64,000 bases of DNA, taken from the NCBI RefSeq assembly GCF_003390395.1, contig NZ_QUOV01000001.1:1426001-1490000 (forward strand). Reading direction: 5' to 3'. Origin of the DNA: Thalassotalea euphylliae. Lineage in GTDB: Bacteria > Pseudomonadota > Gammaproteobacteria > Enterobacterales > Alteromonadaceae. Below the pieces are notes generated by a model, which was given only the letters and a program-made list of their open reading frames with translations, ran no database searches and was not told where the DNA came from. A program made the position numbers and the translations under genes. Positions 18,045-27,392 of this stretch are shown here, one piece after another. Within the stretch, counting starts at the first letter, position 1; each line of letters opens with the position of its first letter.

Positions 18045-18770
18045 TTAAGCTAAAGCCGCTCGTGCATCGTGTGTTAATTTGACCAAAGCTTTGCGAACAT
18101 CGGTAGAGTTTTCACAAGGCTGTTCAAAGTCGAGCCAGAAGTTACGCTCTTTACTTTGTAAGAAACAACCGTCAGCAAGCACACCCGCCATCACTGGCTG
18201 TTCGTCTTCAACGTTAAAATGTTGCTTTAACATCAAGGCCATTGCATCTTGATGATCTTCGTTCATGTGCTCAATCATATGTTGCTCACTAGCGCTGTCC
18301 CATGGGCTTTCTGGTGCCTGCCACTCGTCTTTTTCTAGCCAGAAAATTTTCCCAAAGCCGCCAATATAGCGAACGCGCTTTACGCTTAATTGCCATAATT
18401 TGAAATCATGTGCTTGCTTGTAGCTTTCGGCAGCTGGGTAAAGGCGCACGTATTTGTCGATAAGCTCAGTTTGTCGCTCCGCATCCACGGGAGTGGTATC
18501 ACCAACAATGGTGACACGCCCTTGAGTGTTTTGATCGCCTTGCTCAGCTTGGTTAAAAATGGTGATCGACATTTTTGGATCAAGCGTTAGGTTTTTCGCA
18601 TGTTGGGCAATATCGCTAATATAAAAGTAGAGGCTGCCATCACTGTCACATAAATAGGGGCTGACTGAGCCAAACGGGTAACCTTTTAAATTATTTGAGT
18701 GAGTGGCGATCACGCCAACTCCGGTACTTTTAACTAATTGTTTCGCTTCAAATAAAGCTTGCTTACGCAT
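18045..18770 (-). CDS. hugZ: Haem utilisation protein, HugZ/HutZ family
   Basis: 241 residues: an N-terminal FMN-binding split-barrel (pyridoxamine-phosphate oxidase-like; GVGVIATHSNNLKGYPFGSV) and a C-terminal DUF2470-type region (MIEHMNEDHQDAMALML). HugZ/HutZ proteins bind haem and degrade or store it in the cytoplasm. It lies 72 bp after hmuV on the same strand and is probably the last gene of the haem-import operon. The histidine-containing HMNEDH segment is where the family ligates haem. Confidence 0.88.
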   Translation of the reverse strand: MRKQALFEAKQLVKSTGVGVIATHSNNLKGYPFGSVSPYLCDSDGSLYFYISDIAQHAKNLTLDPKMSITIFNQAEQGDQNTQGRVTIVGDTTPVDAERQTELIDKYVRLYPAAESYKQAHDFKLWQLSVKRVRYIGGFGKIFWLEKDEWQAPESPWDSASEQHMIEHMNEDHQDAMALMLKQHFNVEDEQPVMAGVLADGCFLQSKERNFWLDFEQPCENSTDVRKALVKLTHDARAALA

Positions 18771-18842
18771 TGTTCTTCTCCTTACTTGTCGCGAGCTTTC
18801 TGCTTGATATTGGTGTTAGTTCGAGCATCAGCTAGCGCTTTT

Positions 18843-19763
18843 TTATTGGTTTACTGCCGAGTAGACCATAGGCACATTGGCCTGTGGGTAGGGCATTACA
18901 TTAATTGGGGTTTGATACGTTTGGCTTAATATCTCGCTAGTTAAGACCGCTTGTGGGCTGCCTTGATAAGCCAGTTTGCCATCTTTTATTAGCATCACTT
19001 TATCTGCATACAAGGCCGCTAGGTTTAGGTCGTGAATGGCGACAATGGCGCTATTGCCTTGCTCGGTAAAGTACTTCACTGACTGAAGTAAGCTGTGTTG
19101 ATGGCGTAAATCCAGCGCTGCTGTTGGTTCATCTAATAGCATTAGCTTGGGTGCCTGCTGCTCTTGGCTGTTTGCTTCAAGTTCTGCGTTTTGTTGCTCG
19201 GCTGTTGGTCGCTCATGTCTTTTTAATTCACGCCTTTTTAGGTCAGGGATTGCCGACTTAACGGGGGCGTCAAGCTGTGCAAGGCAGCGCGCAAATTGCA
19301 AGCGTTGTAATTCACCACCTGAGAGCTGATTCACTTTGCGGCTGACTTTATGCGATAGCTCTACTTCAGCAATATACTGTGCAACTTTGTCGTTGCGCTC
19401 AGCATTGCTTTCAACCATCTGATAGCGTCCCATGGCGACAAGCTCAGGTACTGAAAAGGCGAATGGCAAAGCGTTATGTTGATTAAGTACCGCGCGGTAC
19501 TTCGCCAGCTCTGCAACTGGCCAGTCAGACAACACTTTGCCATGTAATTCAATACAGCCAGTTGCTGGAATTTGGCCTGCAAGTGCATGCAGTAACGTTG
19601 ATTTACCTGCGCCATTCTCGCCAATGAGGGCGACTAATTCGCCACTAAAGATATGGCCTGTGGCATCACTCAATATACGTTGCTGCCCACGTGTGATATT
19701 GAGCTCGCGAAAACTAATCACCAATTGATTAATTTCGGCCAGCAGCCTTTTTTCACTAACCAT
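18843..19763 (-). CDS. hmuV: Haem ABC transporter ATP-binding protein HmuV
   Basis: 306 residues from ATG 19763, which follows an AAAGGAG site and overlaps the end of hmuU by 8 nt; a longer upstream frame lacks support. Walker A GENGAGKST (48-56), signature LSGGE (147-151) and Walker B LMLLDEP (207-213) are intact. Between signature helix and Walker B sits an insert of about 40 charged residues (165-205, rich in K, R, E and Q), much longer than the usual linker. It drives haem passage through HmuU. Confidence 0.93.
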   Translation of the reverse strand: MVSEKRLLAEINQLVISFRELNITRGQQRILSDATGHIFSGELVALIGENGAGKSTLLHALAGQIPATGCIELHGKVLSDWPVAELAKYRAVLNQHNALPFAFSVPELVAMGRYQMVESNAERNDKVAQYIAEVELSHKVSRKVNQLSGGELQRLQFARCLAQLDAPVKSAIPDLKRRELKRHERPTAEQQNAELEANSQEQQAPKLMLLDEPTAALDLRHQHSLLQSVKYFTEQGNSAIVAIHDLNLAALYADKVMLIKDGKLAYQGSPQAVLTSEILSQTYQTPINVMPYPQANVPMVYSAVNQ

Positions 19764-20805
19764 GATTGCTCCTTTGCTGTTCAAGCAGCAGGTAAACAAA
19801 TAACGGTGCGCCAATCAGCGCTGTGATAATACCAATAGGCAGTTCAGCAGGGGCAACAAGCACCTTGGCGAGCCAATCGGCAAGCAATAGCATTAAGGCA
19901 CCCAATAGCATTGCCAGTGGTAACATTTGTTTTAAGTTAGGGCCAACCAGTAAGCGAGCAATATGCGGCATCACCAAACCAACAAAGCCAATCATGCCAG
20001 CAAGCGCAACTGCTGCGCCTATGCCCAATGCCACCCAAACGATAATTTCGCGCTTTAAACGCACCGTATCTATGCCTAAGTATTTGGCTTCTGATTCACC
20101 AAGTAGCAAGATGTTTATTTGAGATTGGCGCCAATAAAGTCCGCCAAGGCTTAACAGCAATAACGGTAGCGCCTGTAAAATACCAGGCCAAGTTGCACCA
20201 GCTAGTGAACCAAGCGTCCAGTAGTTGATTAAGCGCAGCGCGTTGTCGTCAGCATAAAAACTAAACAAACCAATTAAGGCCATGGCTAAGGCGTTGATCG
20301 CTACTCCCACCAGAATTAGTGTGATCACTTGCATATCGCCGTTACGATTGGCGAGCAAATACACCAAGCAAGTAGTGAGTAGTGCGCCAGCAAAGGCGGC
20401 ATAAGGTAAGATGACATCCGGCGAGTAGCCAAAGCGCGGCGCAAAAGCGATCACCGCAACGGCGCAAACTGCGGCACCTGCGCTAATGCCAATAATACTA
20501 GGCTCTGCCAGTGGATTTCGGCATAAGCTTTGTGTTGCTGTGCCTGATTGTGCCAATACCGCGCCGATTAATATCGCGATAAATAAGCGCGGTAGGCGAA
20601 TTTGCATAACAACCTGCAATTGCAGTTCGGTAAAGCCAAAGGTTTCTGGGCTAAATGGCCACGCAAACGCCAAGCGCCAATCCCAACCAGCAGGGCCATA
20701 CGCCAGCGCAATTACGGCAAGCAATAGCATCAAGCCAACAATTGCAGCCTGCCAAATAAAACTGTGGCGCTGCTGTTTTACCAGCACTTGAGCAACTGTG
20801 CTCAT
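19756..20805 (-). CDS. hmuU: Haem ABC transporter permease HmuU (FecCD family)
   Basis: 349 residues with about ten membrane helices. FecCD hallmarks: QIRLPRLFIAILIGAVLAQSGTATQSLCRNPLAEPSIIGIS-type segment, and GFVGLVMPHIARLLVG near residue 270. Inner-membrane dimer partner of HmuV and HmuT. Its ATG overlaps the hmuT stop in a TAATG arrangement, so translation is probably coupled. Confidence 0.93.
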   Translation of the reverse strand: MSTVAQVLVKQQRHSFIWQAAIVGLMLLLAVIALAYGPAGWDWRLAFAWPFSPETFGFTELQLQVVMQIRLPRLFIAILIGAVLAQSGTATQSLCRNPLAEPSIIGISAGAAVCAVAVIAFAPRFGYSPDVILPYAAFAGALLTTCLVYLLANRNGDMQVITLILVGVAINALAMALIGLFSFYADDNALRLINYWTLGSLAGATWPGILQALPLLLLSLGGLYWRQSQINILLLGESEAKYLGIDTVRLKREIIVWVALGIGAAVALAGMIGFVGLVMPHIARLLVGPNLKQMLPLAMLLGALMLLLADWLAKVLVAPAELPIGIITALIGAPLFVYLLLEQQRSNHG

Positions 20806-21812
20806 TACTGCTGGCTCACTTTAGTTGAGAATTGTCCGTCAGGTTTTTGCTGATAAAGCGTTAATGCGTAAGCTTTTACCTCCGCTAATGCTTCTGCAAG
20901 TCGAGTGGTCATGCCGAGCACCTTAAGGCCGTCGACAACCAATAGTCGACACTTGGTTGCTGCTGGAACTAGTGCCAATGCAGCTTGCTGGCAAAACGCC
21001 TGCTTACCGCCGAGACTAACAACACTATGTGAAGCGGCGACAATAAAGTCAGGGTTCGCGGTAAGCAAGGCTTCACGACCAAGTGTTTTATAGCCGTTAT
21101 GCTCGCCAGCAATATTGTTGATACCTAAATAATCAAATAACAAATTAGGCACAGTGTCTTGGCCTGCCGCCACTAAACCTCGGCTCCCAACCGACAGCAA
21201 GAACACCGCATTACCGCCTAGTTGCTGTTTTTCTGGCAGTGAAGCTGCAATCTTTTCCTTTAATGCTTTGGCTTGAGTGGGTTTGTTGAGAATTAGTGCT
21301 AATTCGTCAATCAATGCATAAAGCTCTTCAACCGACTCTGGTTTGTTAAGCACCTTAACCTGTACGCCGACACTGGCGATTTGTTTAAGTACATTGGCTC
21401 GACCAACCCCTTCGATGGCAAGCAGCATATCAGCGTTTTGCGCTAATACCCCTTCGCTCGCAAGATCTCGATAGTAACCTATCATGGGTAATTTCGTTGC
21501 GGCTGCAGGGTAGGTGCTTGACTGATCAACCGCGACAATTTGATCGCCTGCGCCAAGCGCATAAACAATTTCAGTGATCGTTCCACCTGCTGTGATCAAG
21601 CGCTCAGCCGAGCTTGGCAAGCTAGTGAATAAACACAGCAGCAAAATTGATGTTTTGGCTTGATGCGCAAGCTTACCTAAATGGCTATTGCTAGCGCTAA
21701 TCCTAAAGCTTCGGCTAATTTTTTGTTTGATAGTGTGCCAGCCAACGTGCAGAAAAAATTGGTTGGTTGTAGATTTTATAAGGGCTTTAGCCTTGTGATG
21801 AAAAGAATTCAC
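20805..21812 (-). CDS. hmuT: Haem-binding periplasmic protein HmuT
   Basis: 335 residues from GTG 21812, placed 4-5 nt after GAAGGAGG; a TTG further upstream (21854) opens the longest frame but has no such site. The class III binding fold is clear: AERLITAGGTITEIVYALGAG, VAVDQSSTYP, ADMLLAIEG and LGREALLTANPDFIVAAS. The signal segment (SILLLCLFTSLPSSA) is preceded by about 50 residues, unusually long, so an internal start is possible. First gene of hmuTUV-hugZ, delivering haem to HmuU. Confidence 0.9.
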   Translation of the reverse strand: MNSFHHKAKALIKSTTNQFFLHVGWHTIKQKISRSFRISASNSHLGKLAHQAKTSILLLCLFTSLPSSAERLITAGGTITEIVYALGAGDQIVAVDQSSTYPAAATKLPMIGYYRDLASEGVLAQNADMLLAIEGVGRANVLKQIASVGVQVKVLNKPESVEELYALIDELALILNKPTQAKALKEKIAASLPEKQQLGGNAVFLLSVGSRGLVAAGQDTVPNLLFDYLGINNIAGEHNGYKTLGREALLTANPDFIVAASHSVVSLGGKQAFCQQAALALVPAATKCRLLVVDGLKVLGMTTRLAEALAEVKAYALTLYQQKPDGQFSTKVSQQ

Positions 21813-21892
21813 AAAACCTCCTTCGTTTATTTTTATTGCTATGAGCGGATTCAATAACGGGGATTATCACAACAAAACCCAATAATCGCAAA

Positions 21893-21907
21893 TGATAATG
21901 ATTTTTA
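21893..21907. promoter_or_regulatory. Fur box between hmuT and the haem receptor
   Basis: TGATAATGATTTTTA matches the 7-1-7 consensus TGATAATnATTATCA at 12 of 14 positions. Placed about 80 bp upstream of hmuT and divergent from the receptor; iron-dependent repression is inferred. Confidence 0.7.
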
Positions 21908-21956
21908 TTTGATCTGATTTTCATCCATTGCTATCGTACAGCTCTCGAATTTGGAA

Positions 21957-21971
21957 TGAGAATTATTTGCA
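21957..21971. promoter_or_regulatory. Second Fur-like box
   Basis: TGAGAATTATTTGCA matches the 7-1-7 Fur consensus at 11 of 14 positions and lies nearer the receptor gene (about 250 bp upstream). Confidence 0.55.
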
Positions 21972-22220
21972 ACTGGTGGTTGTGTTTGAATAGAGGGAGT
22001 TTCTGAACCGTTTTGATAAGTTCAGAGCAACCTATAGAGAAACAAGCCATTCAAGCAAATGCCGTCAGCGGGAAGCTAGATAGCAATAAATTCGCCCTAG
22101 TGTTTTTGATAAAAATTTTTAATTGGCTCGCGTCGTTAGTGCCCTGTCGGCTGATGAGCAAAGTTAATGACAATACTGCAAACACTCACCGCGATAACAA
22201 CAATAAATTAACGAATTATC

Positions 22221-24338
22221 ATGAAACAACATAAACATAAGTCACTTTTTTTACTATCTCCTTTGGCACTTGCGCTTACGGGTGCAACCAGCTTGTTAGC
22301 ACCTACTGCATTCGCAGAAGACGATGATGCTATCGTCGAACATATCATCGTTTCTGGCGCCCGTATCGAACAAAACTTAGGTGATGTTGCCGGTAGTGTC
22401 ACCGTTGTGACCGAAGAAGATATTGAACGCCAATTAATCACTAACCTAAATACTATGTTCCGTTACGATCCAAGTATTAGCGTTGAAGGTAATGGCGCAC
22501 AGGCGCAAGGTATTACCGTGCGAGGTGTTGGCGGCAACCGCTTGGTCTACATTAAAGATGGTCGTCGCACCAACGATGCCTATGCGGGTGGTGGTTCGTT
22601 AATTGTTGGACGTGGCTATTTTGACAGCTATAGCATTAAACAAGTTGAAGTCGCGAAAGGTGCGGCCTCATCATTGTATGGCTCTGATGGTTTGGGTGGT
22701 ATTGTGGTGATCAGCACTAAAGACCCATTAGATTACCTTGGCAGTGAAAAACAACACTTAGCGTTAAGTGCCGGTTATCAAGGTGAAAATGAGCAAACGG
22801 AATTTAACTTAACTGGCGCTACCTACCTAGGTGACTGGGCGACAAGTGCTGTAGTTGGCATACAAAGCGGCAGTGAAGTACAAAATTTTGATGAGGAATT
22901 ACCCGGTTACGACAGTGATGGCCGCTCTTTATTGCTAAAAACCTTTAAGCAGCTAGATAACGATCACAGCATTAAATTTACCTTGGATTATTATCAGCAA
23001 GAGGTTGACCAAATTGTTAGTGCCACCAATAGTACCGAAAATGATGATACCAGCTGGGCGGTAAGTGTTGATTTTCATTCAACAGCGAAAACAGCTTGGT
23101 ACGATAGCTGGCAAAGTCAGGCGTATTTCAGCCGCTATGAACAAGAAAGTGAGCAAGTTAGAGCAGTGCGAGGCAGTACGTCGCTAGACTACAATGCTTA
23201 CGATTTTGAGCAAGACATTGTTGGTTTACGCAACGTATTCGCCAAACAAATTGCACAAGAAAATGTCAGTCACCAACTGGTTTACGGCCTAGATTACGAT
23301 CAATACGACACGTTAAGACCGCGCTTTAAAACTCGTGTTAGCGCAGACGGCAGCACAGAGTTTAGCAACGAGCCGCAAAAAGCCTTTCCAGGTGCTGATA
23401 CCACGTTAGCTGGGGTATTTTTACAAGACACGATTAAATTTAATGATTCGGGCTTGTCTTTGGTGGCAGGTGCTCGCTTTGATTACTACAACTTAGAAGC
23501 GAAAAGTAATGAATTCTTTAACACCGCAGAGCTAGATGATTACAATGAAACCGCGCTCTCACCAAAGCTGGCGGCAATTTATCAGTTAAACGAGCAAGTC
23601 TCTGTTTATGCACAATACGTTGCTGGCTTTAAAATTCCACCACATGATCAAGCGTATCAAAGCCATGGGGTAGAGCCTTTCTATCAAATTTTACCGAATA
23701 ATGATCTCGACGCCGAAGAAAGCGACTCATTTGAACTTGGCTTACGCGCAGGTATTGATGACTGGCGCTTTAATGCCATTGCGTTCTACAGCCAGTTCGA
23801 CAACTTTATTGAAACTAAGCTTGTTGGCACTGAGCCAACTTTTATTCCTAGTGTAAACAAAAGCTTATTCCAATACCAAAATGTTAGCGAAACTGAAATT
23901 CAAGGAATTGAGTTAGAAGGTGAATACTGGTTTAACGACAGCTTGTCAGTCGCGATAAGTGCGGCATATGCAGACGGTGAAAATAAAGAAACCGACCAAG
24001 CGCTAACCACAGTAAACCCGTTAAACGGAAATATTCGTGTGAACTACAACTTAACTGACTGGCAGTTAACAGCCGCATGGCGATTAGCGAAACGCATGAC
24101 AGACTTACCAACCGATAGCCAAGGTAACGATTTAGCAACGACAGCGGGTTACGGACTAGTTGATTTATTTGCGCGCTACCAAGTGGCTAACTGGACGTTA
24201 GATATGGCAGTGACCAATGCGTTTGATAAAGAATATACCCCTTACAGCAGTATTGCGGGGCAAGCAGCGAATGCCAACTTAAACCAATACACGCAAGCTG
24301 GCCGTAATGTTTCAGCGCAAGTAAGCTATAGCTTCTAA
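22221..24338 (+). CDS. TonB-dependent haem/haemoglobin receptor
   Basis: 705 residues. Signal peptide cleaved near TAFA-EDD, TonB box region EHIIVSGAR, plug with IKQVEVAKGAASSLYGSDGLGG, and a barrel ending in phenylalanine. A haem-receptor-like extracellular segment is present: YVAGFKIPPHDQAY in the FRAP position, followed by LPNNDLDAEESDSFELG in the NPNL position, with histidines close by. It is divergent from hmuTUV-hugZ with Fur-like boxes between, so it is the outer-membrane entry of that pathway. No strong ribosome site. Confidence 0.88.
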   Translation: MKQHKHKSLFLLSPLALALTGATSLLAPTAFAEDDDAIVEHIIVSGARIEQNLGDVAGSVTVVTEEDIERQLITNLNTMFRYDPSISVEGNGAQAQGITVRGVGGNRLVYIKDGRRTNDAYAGGGSLIVGRGYFDSYSIKQVEVAKGAASSLYGSDGLGGIVVISTKDPLDYLGSEKQHLALSAGYQGENEQTEFNLTGATYLGDWATSAVVGIQSGSEVQNFDEELPGYDSDGRSLLLKTFKQLDNDHSIKFTLDYYQQEVDQIVSATNSTENDDTSWAVSVDFHSTAKTAWYDSWQSQAYFSRYEQESEQVRAVRGSTSLDYNAYDFEQDIVGLRNVFAKQIAQENVSHQLVYGLDYDQYDTLRPRFKTRVSADGSTEFSNEPQKAFPGADTTLAGVFLQDTIKFNDSGLSLVAGARFDYYNLEAKSNEFFNTAELDDYNETALSPKLAAIYQLNEQVSVYAQYVAGFKIPPHDQAYQSHGVEPFYQILPNNDLDAEESDSFELGLRAGIDDWRFNAIAFYSQFDNFIETKLVGTEPTFIPSVNKSLFQYQNVSETEIQGIELEGEYWFNDSLSVAISAAYADGENKETDQALTTVNPLNGNIRVNYNLTDWQLTAAWRLAKRMTDLPTDSQGNDLATTAGYGLVDLFARYQVANWTLDMAVTNAFDKEYTPYSSIAGQAANANLNQYTQAGRNVSAQVSYSF

Positions 24339-24368
24339 TAAGTGCACTATATATCGATTTACTAGCGA

Positions 24369-24456
24369 CCCGTGCTTCTACAGGAGTTAACTGCCCATGG
24401 ATGGGCAGGGAGCACACCTCTTGCTAACTCTGCTTAGTTGAATAAGTCAGAGTTAG
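24369..24456. other. Intergenic hairpin pair after the haem receptor
   Basis: CTGCCCAT-GG-ATGGGCAG (24391-24408) sits inside an outer GTGCT / AGCAC pairing, and a second 9-bp stem CTAACTCTG / CAGAGTTAG lies at 24424-24432 and 24448-24456. No T-tract. May act in transcript end formation or be a dispersed repeat. Confidence 0.5.
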
Positions 24457-24618
24457 GTTCGATTATTAGAGCCCAAGGAAATCTAGCCGCGCATTTGTGC
24501 CAATTAATGCTTTTATATCTTTGTTAATTGATGACCGCTTTGTGCAATAAGCAGTAAGTAATGTTGGGCTGAAGTCGGTGAGGCACGAGCAGCGTTAAGC
24601 GTATTTTTGATTGCTTTG

Positions 24619-25464
24619 TTATATTTTCCCTTCGTACATTTTACGAGCTTCTACTGCTTTATCTAGCCTGCGGTGTACTAAAGAAACTAAGGATAATATA
24701 TCCAAAGCATCTACTTCTTCGATACACCACGCAATCTTGGGTGCGTGAGCAGTAGTATTTCTGAAAGTACCAAATAACCCTTTTAGTAAATTCATAAATC
24801 CTTTTTGTTCGCTGTGTTCACTTTCTGTTTCCAAGTTGTTTAATGCTAAGTGAGGTATTTGTTTAAAGGAAAATGCTTCATCAACTAAACTAGCACCATC
24901 AGATTTTAAGCCTGTTTTATTGCGAATTTTATCGGCAACACTTTTGGTTGCTTCAAATACTGCGTGAAAGTAATTATCGACAAGCAACTCTTCTTTACAA
25001 TAAAGAAGCACATCAGGATGAACATTACGAACAACCAAACGCTCTTTTAATTTGCTAGCACGTGAAGCAGCTTCAGAAATGGTGTTAGAACGTTTTATCG
25101 ATACTACCTTTCCGTTTTCTCCAATATTTAAACCTGAAAAGCTTAATATTTGATTTACTTTAAAGCGTGTATCGTTGAACCATTCTGAATTATTATAATG
25201 ACGAGCTGGGTTCAAAGAATGTTGAATGAACGCGACTACATTATTCGCGCAACGATCTAGCTTCTGTTTGTGTGATAAAGCGGCGTTTAGTCTTTTCCAT
25301 TTAGTGTTAACTGAATCAATATCTTGAATATTTGTTTCGGATAATAATTTAGCTAATTCAGCACCTGTAAAACCTGTTTCTGTCTCAGCAAGTACTTTAG
25401 AAATTGACTCTAAGACATTAGGGTCTAGTTTTGGAATTGCAGTCACAGTAATCCTTGGAAACAT
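24619..25464 (-). CDS. TIGR02391 (Ymh) family protein with HEPN-like motif
   Basis: 281 residues, appearing more AT-rich than its neighbours. The C-terminal half follows the TIGR02391 pattern: NVHPDVLLYCKEELL, ATKSVADKIRNKTGLKSDG, then FRNTTAH at residues 234-240. R-N-x-x-x-H (R235, H240) is the Rx4H form of the HEPN RNase motif. The N-terminal half looks helical with no recognised domain. The family is found near phage and abortive-infection genes, so an RNase-type defence role is possible; no partner gene is adjacent. ATG at 25464, without a clear ribosome site. Confidence 0.75.
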   Translation of the reverse strand: MFPRITVTAIPKLDPNVLESISKVLAETETGFTGAELAKLLSETNIQDIDSVNTKWKRLNAALSHKQKLDRCANNVVAFIQHSLNPARHYNNSEWFNDTRFKVNQILSFSGLNIGENGKVVSIKRSNTISEAASRASKLKERLVVRNVHPDVLLYCKEELLVDNYFHAVFEATKSVADKIRNKTGLKSDGASLVDEAFSFKQIPHLALNNLETESEHSEQKGFMNLLKGLFGTFRNTTAHAPKIAWCIEEVDALDILSLVSLVHRRLDKAVEARKMYEGKI

Positions 25465-25961
25465 AGCAGTTTATTATGTAGTCATCTCAGTAATACCTGC
25501 TTACGATTATCTATTTAAACTATCATAAAACTTAATTATTTCAATTTGCTACCAAATAAATAAAAGTACTTATTTGCCTTTGTAGGAATACTTCTGAAAC
25601 TTCGTAGTAATATTTATTTGCAATTGGTGATTTTATCAAACAATTTCATGGTGTTAACGGCTAATTTGGTCTTACCTTGGGGGCTGAGAATTCTCAGTAT
25701 TATCGAGCTCAATGTCCGTTCCTCGCTTATAACTGCCTTTCAGACAGTATTTAGAGCTATTCACCAAGATTGAAGGTGATTAACACTCAAATTCAGTCTT
25801 GTTTTTTGCTGGTAACTTCTAACTTAGCGACTTTTCTCCTTTTCATTCCATATAGCTACTTCTCCTGCTAAGGTTTGTTCACTGATAGTTTGTATAAACT
25901 GATTTTGTAATCAATTTGTTAGGCATATTTTTTAGGTATATTTTTTTAGGTATAAGGCACA
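25465..25961. other. Non-coding stretch flanking the TIGR02391 gene
   Basis: About 500 bp, AT-rich near the gene, with no trusted frame. It holds one perfect 14-bp palindrome, CTGAGAATTCTCAG, at 25684-25697. No integrase or attachment-like direct repeat seen. Confidence 0.5.
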
Positions 25962-26165
25962 ATGCAACAACCGATTGTTGGTTATCATCAAGACGAAGAC
26001 CTGCACTGGGTGGCACGATTAGCCTGTGGTCATAATCAACATGTTCGTCATCAGCCGCCGTGGACCGTTCGTGAATGGGTAACGACAGAACAAGGGCGAG
26101 CAAGCAAATTAGGGTTTTCCCTGTTTTGTGTGAAATGTGTCGAACAAGCACCTCGTGATTGGTGA
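25962..26165 (+). CDS. DUF3565 small zinc-ribbon-like protein
   Basis: 67 residues. IVGYHQDEDLHWVARLACGHNQHVRH and PPWTVREWVTTEQGRASKLG match DUF3565; the cysteines and histidines (CGH, CVKC) suggest a small metal site. Function unknown. First of three closely spaced genes (25962-27185). Confidence 0.85.
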   Translation: MQQPIVGYHQDEDLHWVARLACGHNQHVRHQPPWTVREWVTTEQGRASKLGFSLFCVKCVEQAPRDW

Positions 26166-26209
26166 TTAGCACATCATCACGCTGGGCAAAAAGAAGTTAA
26201 GGAATAACA

Positions 26210-26470
26210 ATGAAAAAAATTAAACATGAGAAAGAGTTGCTAAAAAAAGCACTAACGGTAGGCGAAACATACGCGAAAAAGCGCGGCTATCAGCAATTTA
26301 GTGCATCTGACTCTCACGATGTCAAAATAGAGTGTATTTATCGGCTTTTGGTCAATGACAAGTTAGTTATTCCATTGCCTGCACAAGATGAAAACTTACT
26401 TAACATTAAGAAACGCTTAGTGAAATGGATAATGAATCAATTGCCGGATAACCATCCGCTGCTGCAATAA
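26210..26470 (+). CDS. DUF5062 family protein
   Basis: 86 residues, basic N-terminus (MKKIKHEKELLKKAL), then ETYAKKRGYQQFS and IECIYRLLVNDK. I recognise the DUF5062 pattern seen in Vibrio and relatives. Function unknown. AAGGAATAAC precedes the ATG; the M14 gene follows at 11 bp, so it is probably in the same operon. Confidence 0.72.
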   Translation: MKKIKHEKELLKKALTVGETYAKKRGYQQFSASDSHDVKIECIYRLLVNDKLVIPLPAQDENLLNIKKRLVKWIMNQLPDNHPLLQ

Positions 26471-26480
26471 GTAACACTCC

Positions 26481-27185
26481 ATGACGATAAGTTCAAAGCC
26501 GCCGACTCTAGGTGGTAGTAAGAATATTTGGCAGCAAAGCAACTGGGCAAGTTCTTGCCTTGGGCAAACTATTTCGCTCTATGGCAGCGCTGCCCCTGAG
26601 CAATGGTCAGCTGCATCACCTGTGCTTTTTATTGGTGGCGTACATGGCGATGAGCCCGAAGGCGTGGTGCTCGCCAATGAATGGCTAGCGTGGCTGAAAT
26701 CAGAAAATATATCGCAGCCATGGCTGCTAATTCCTTGCTTGAACCCTGATGGCTATCAGCGCAATGAACGCACTAATGGTCGAGGGGTTGATTTAAATCG
26801 AAATTACCCATCAAAGTGTTGGAACCCAGCGTTTGAAGAGGAACGCTACTTTCCAGGCACTGCGCCAGCTTCTGAGCCTGAAATTAGTGCGCTTGTAACG
26901 CTAATTGAACAAACCAAGCCAAGGCTAATTGTGCATTTTCATAGCTGGCAACCATCAATTGTTTATACTGGTGAAAGTGCGAAATCTGCAGCTAATATCC
27001 TAGCTGAGTCTTCTGGCTATCCGCTGCAACCTGATATTGGTTACCCAACACCCGGCAGTTTAGGGGAGTATGGTGCAAACGATCTCGGTATTGGTGTGAT
27101 ATGCATTGAAGAACAAGAAGGTGCTGTTAGTGAGACTATTTTTCCTCGTTTCAAACAGGGCCTAATTGATTTAATGAAAGCTTGA
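26481..27185 (+). CDS. M14 murein-peptide amidase, MpaA-like
   Basis: 234 residues, cytoplasmic. GGVHGDEPEG (zinc H-x-x-E), GVDLNRNYPS (substrate-binding), HFHSWQPSIVYTG (third zinc histidine) and the acidic IEEQEGA near the end fit the MpaA branch, which removes meso-diaminopimelate from recycled murein tripeptide. Length agrees with MpaA. It sits 11 bp after the DUF5062 gene. Confidence 0.85.
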   Translation: MTISSKPPTLGGSKNIWQQSNWASSCLGQTISLYGSAAPEQWSAASPVLFIGGVHGDEPEGVVLANEWLAWLKSENISQPWLLIPCLNPDGYQRNERTNGRGVDLNRNYPSKCWNPAFEEERYFPGTAPASEPEISALVTLIEQTKPRLIVHFHSWQPSIVYTGESAKSAANILAESSGYPLQPDIGYPTPGSLGEYGANDLGIGVICIEEQEGAVSETIFPRFKQGLIDLMKA

Positions 27186-27392
27186 AAGTGGCCTGTTCAG
27201 AATATGCTAGTAAACGAATAAAGTGGTCAAATTGACCAAAAAACGTAAAAAACCTATTAGGTTTAGTTGTTTGATAATAGTTAACTTATTGAAAATTAGG
27301 TAATAATGCTATTGGTCTAAGTGTTGCTTAATTCTCAAGCTATCAAATATTGCTGTAACCTAAAATCAGCTTAAATAAGTAAAGGAATGATT

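Noticed and set aside
22013..22234. 73-codon frame in the leader of the haem receptor
   Set aside because: TTG start without a ribosome site, overlaps the receptor start in another frame, and the residue pattern is not protein-like.
24369..24456. Hairpin pair after the haem receptor as a small RNA gene
   Set aside because: No promoter or T-tract could be identified; structure alone is not enough.
25684..25697. Perfect palindrome CTGAGAATTCTCAG as an operator
   Set aside because: No regulator or promoter is nearby and it has no second copy; kept only as a note on the gap.
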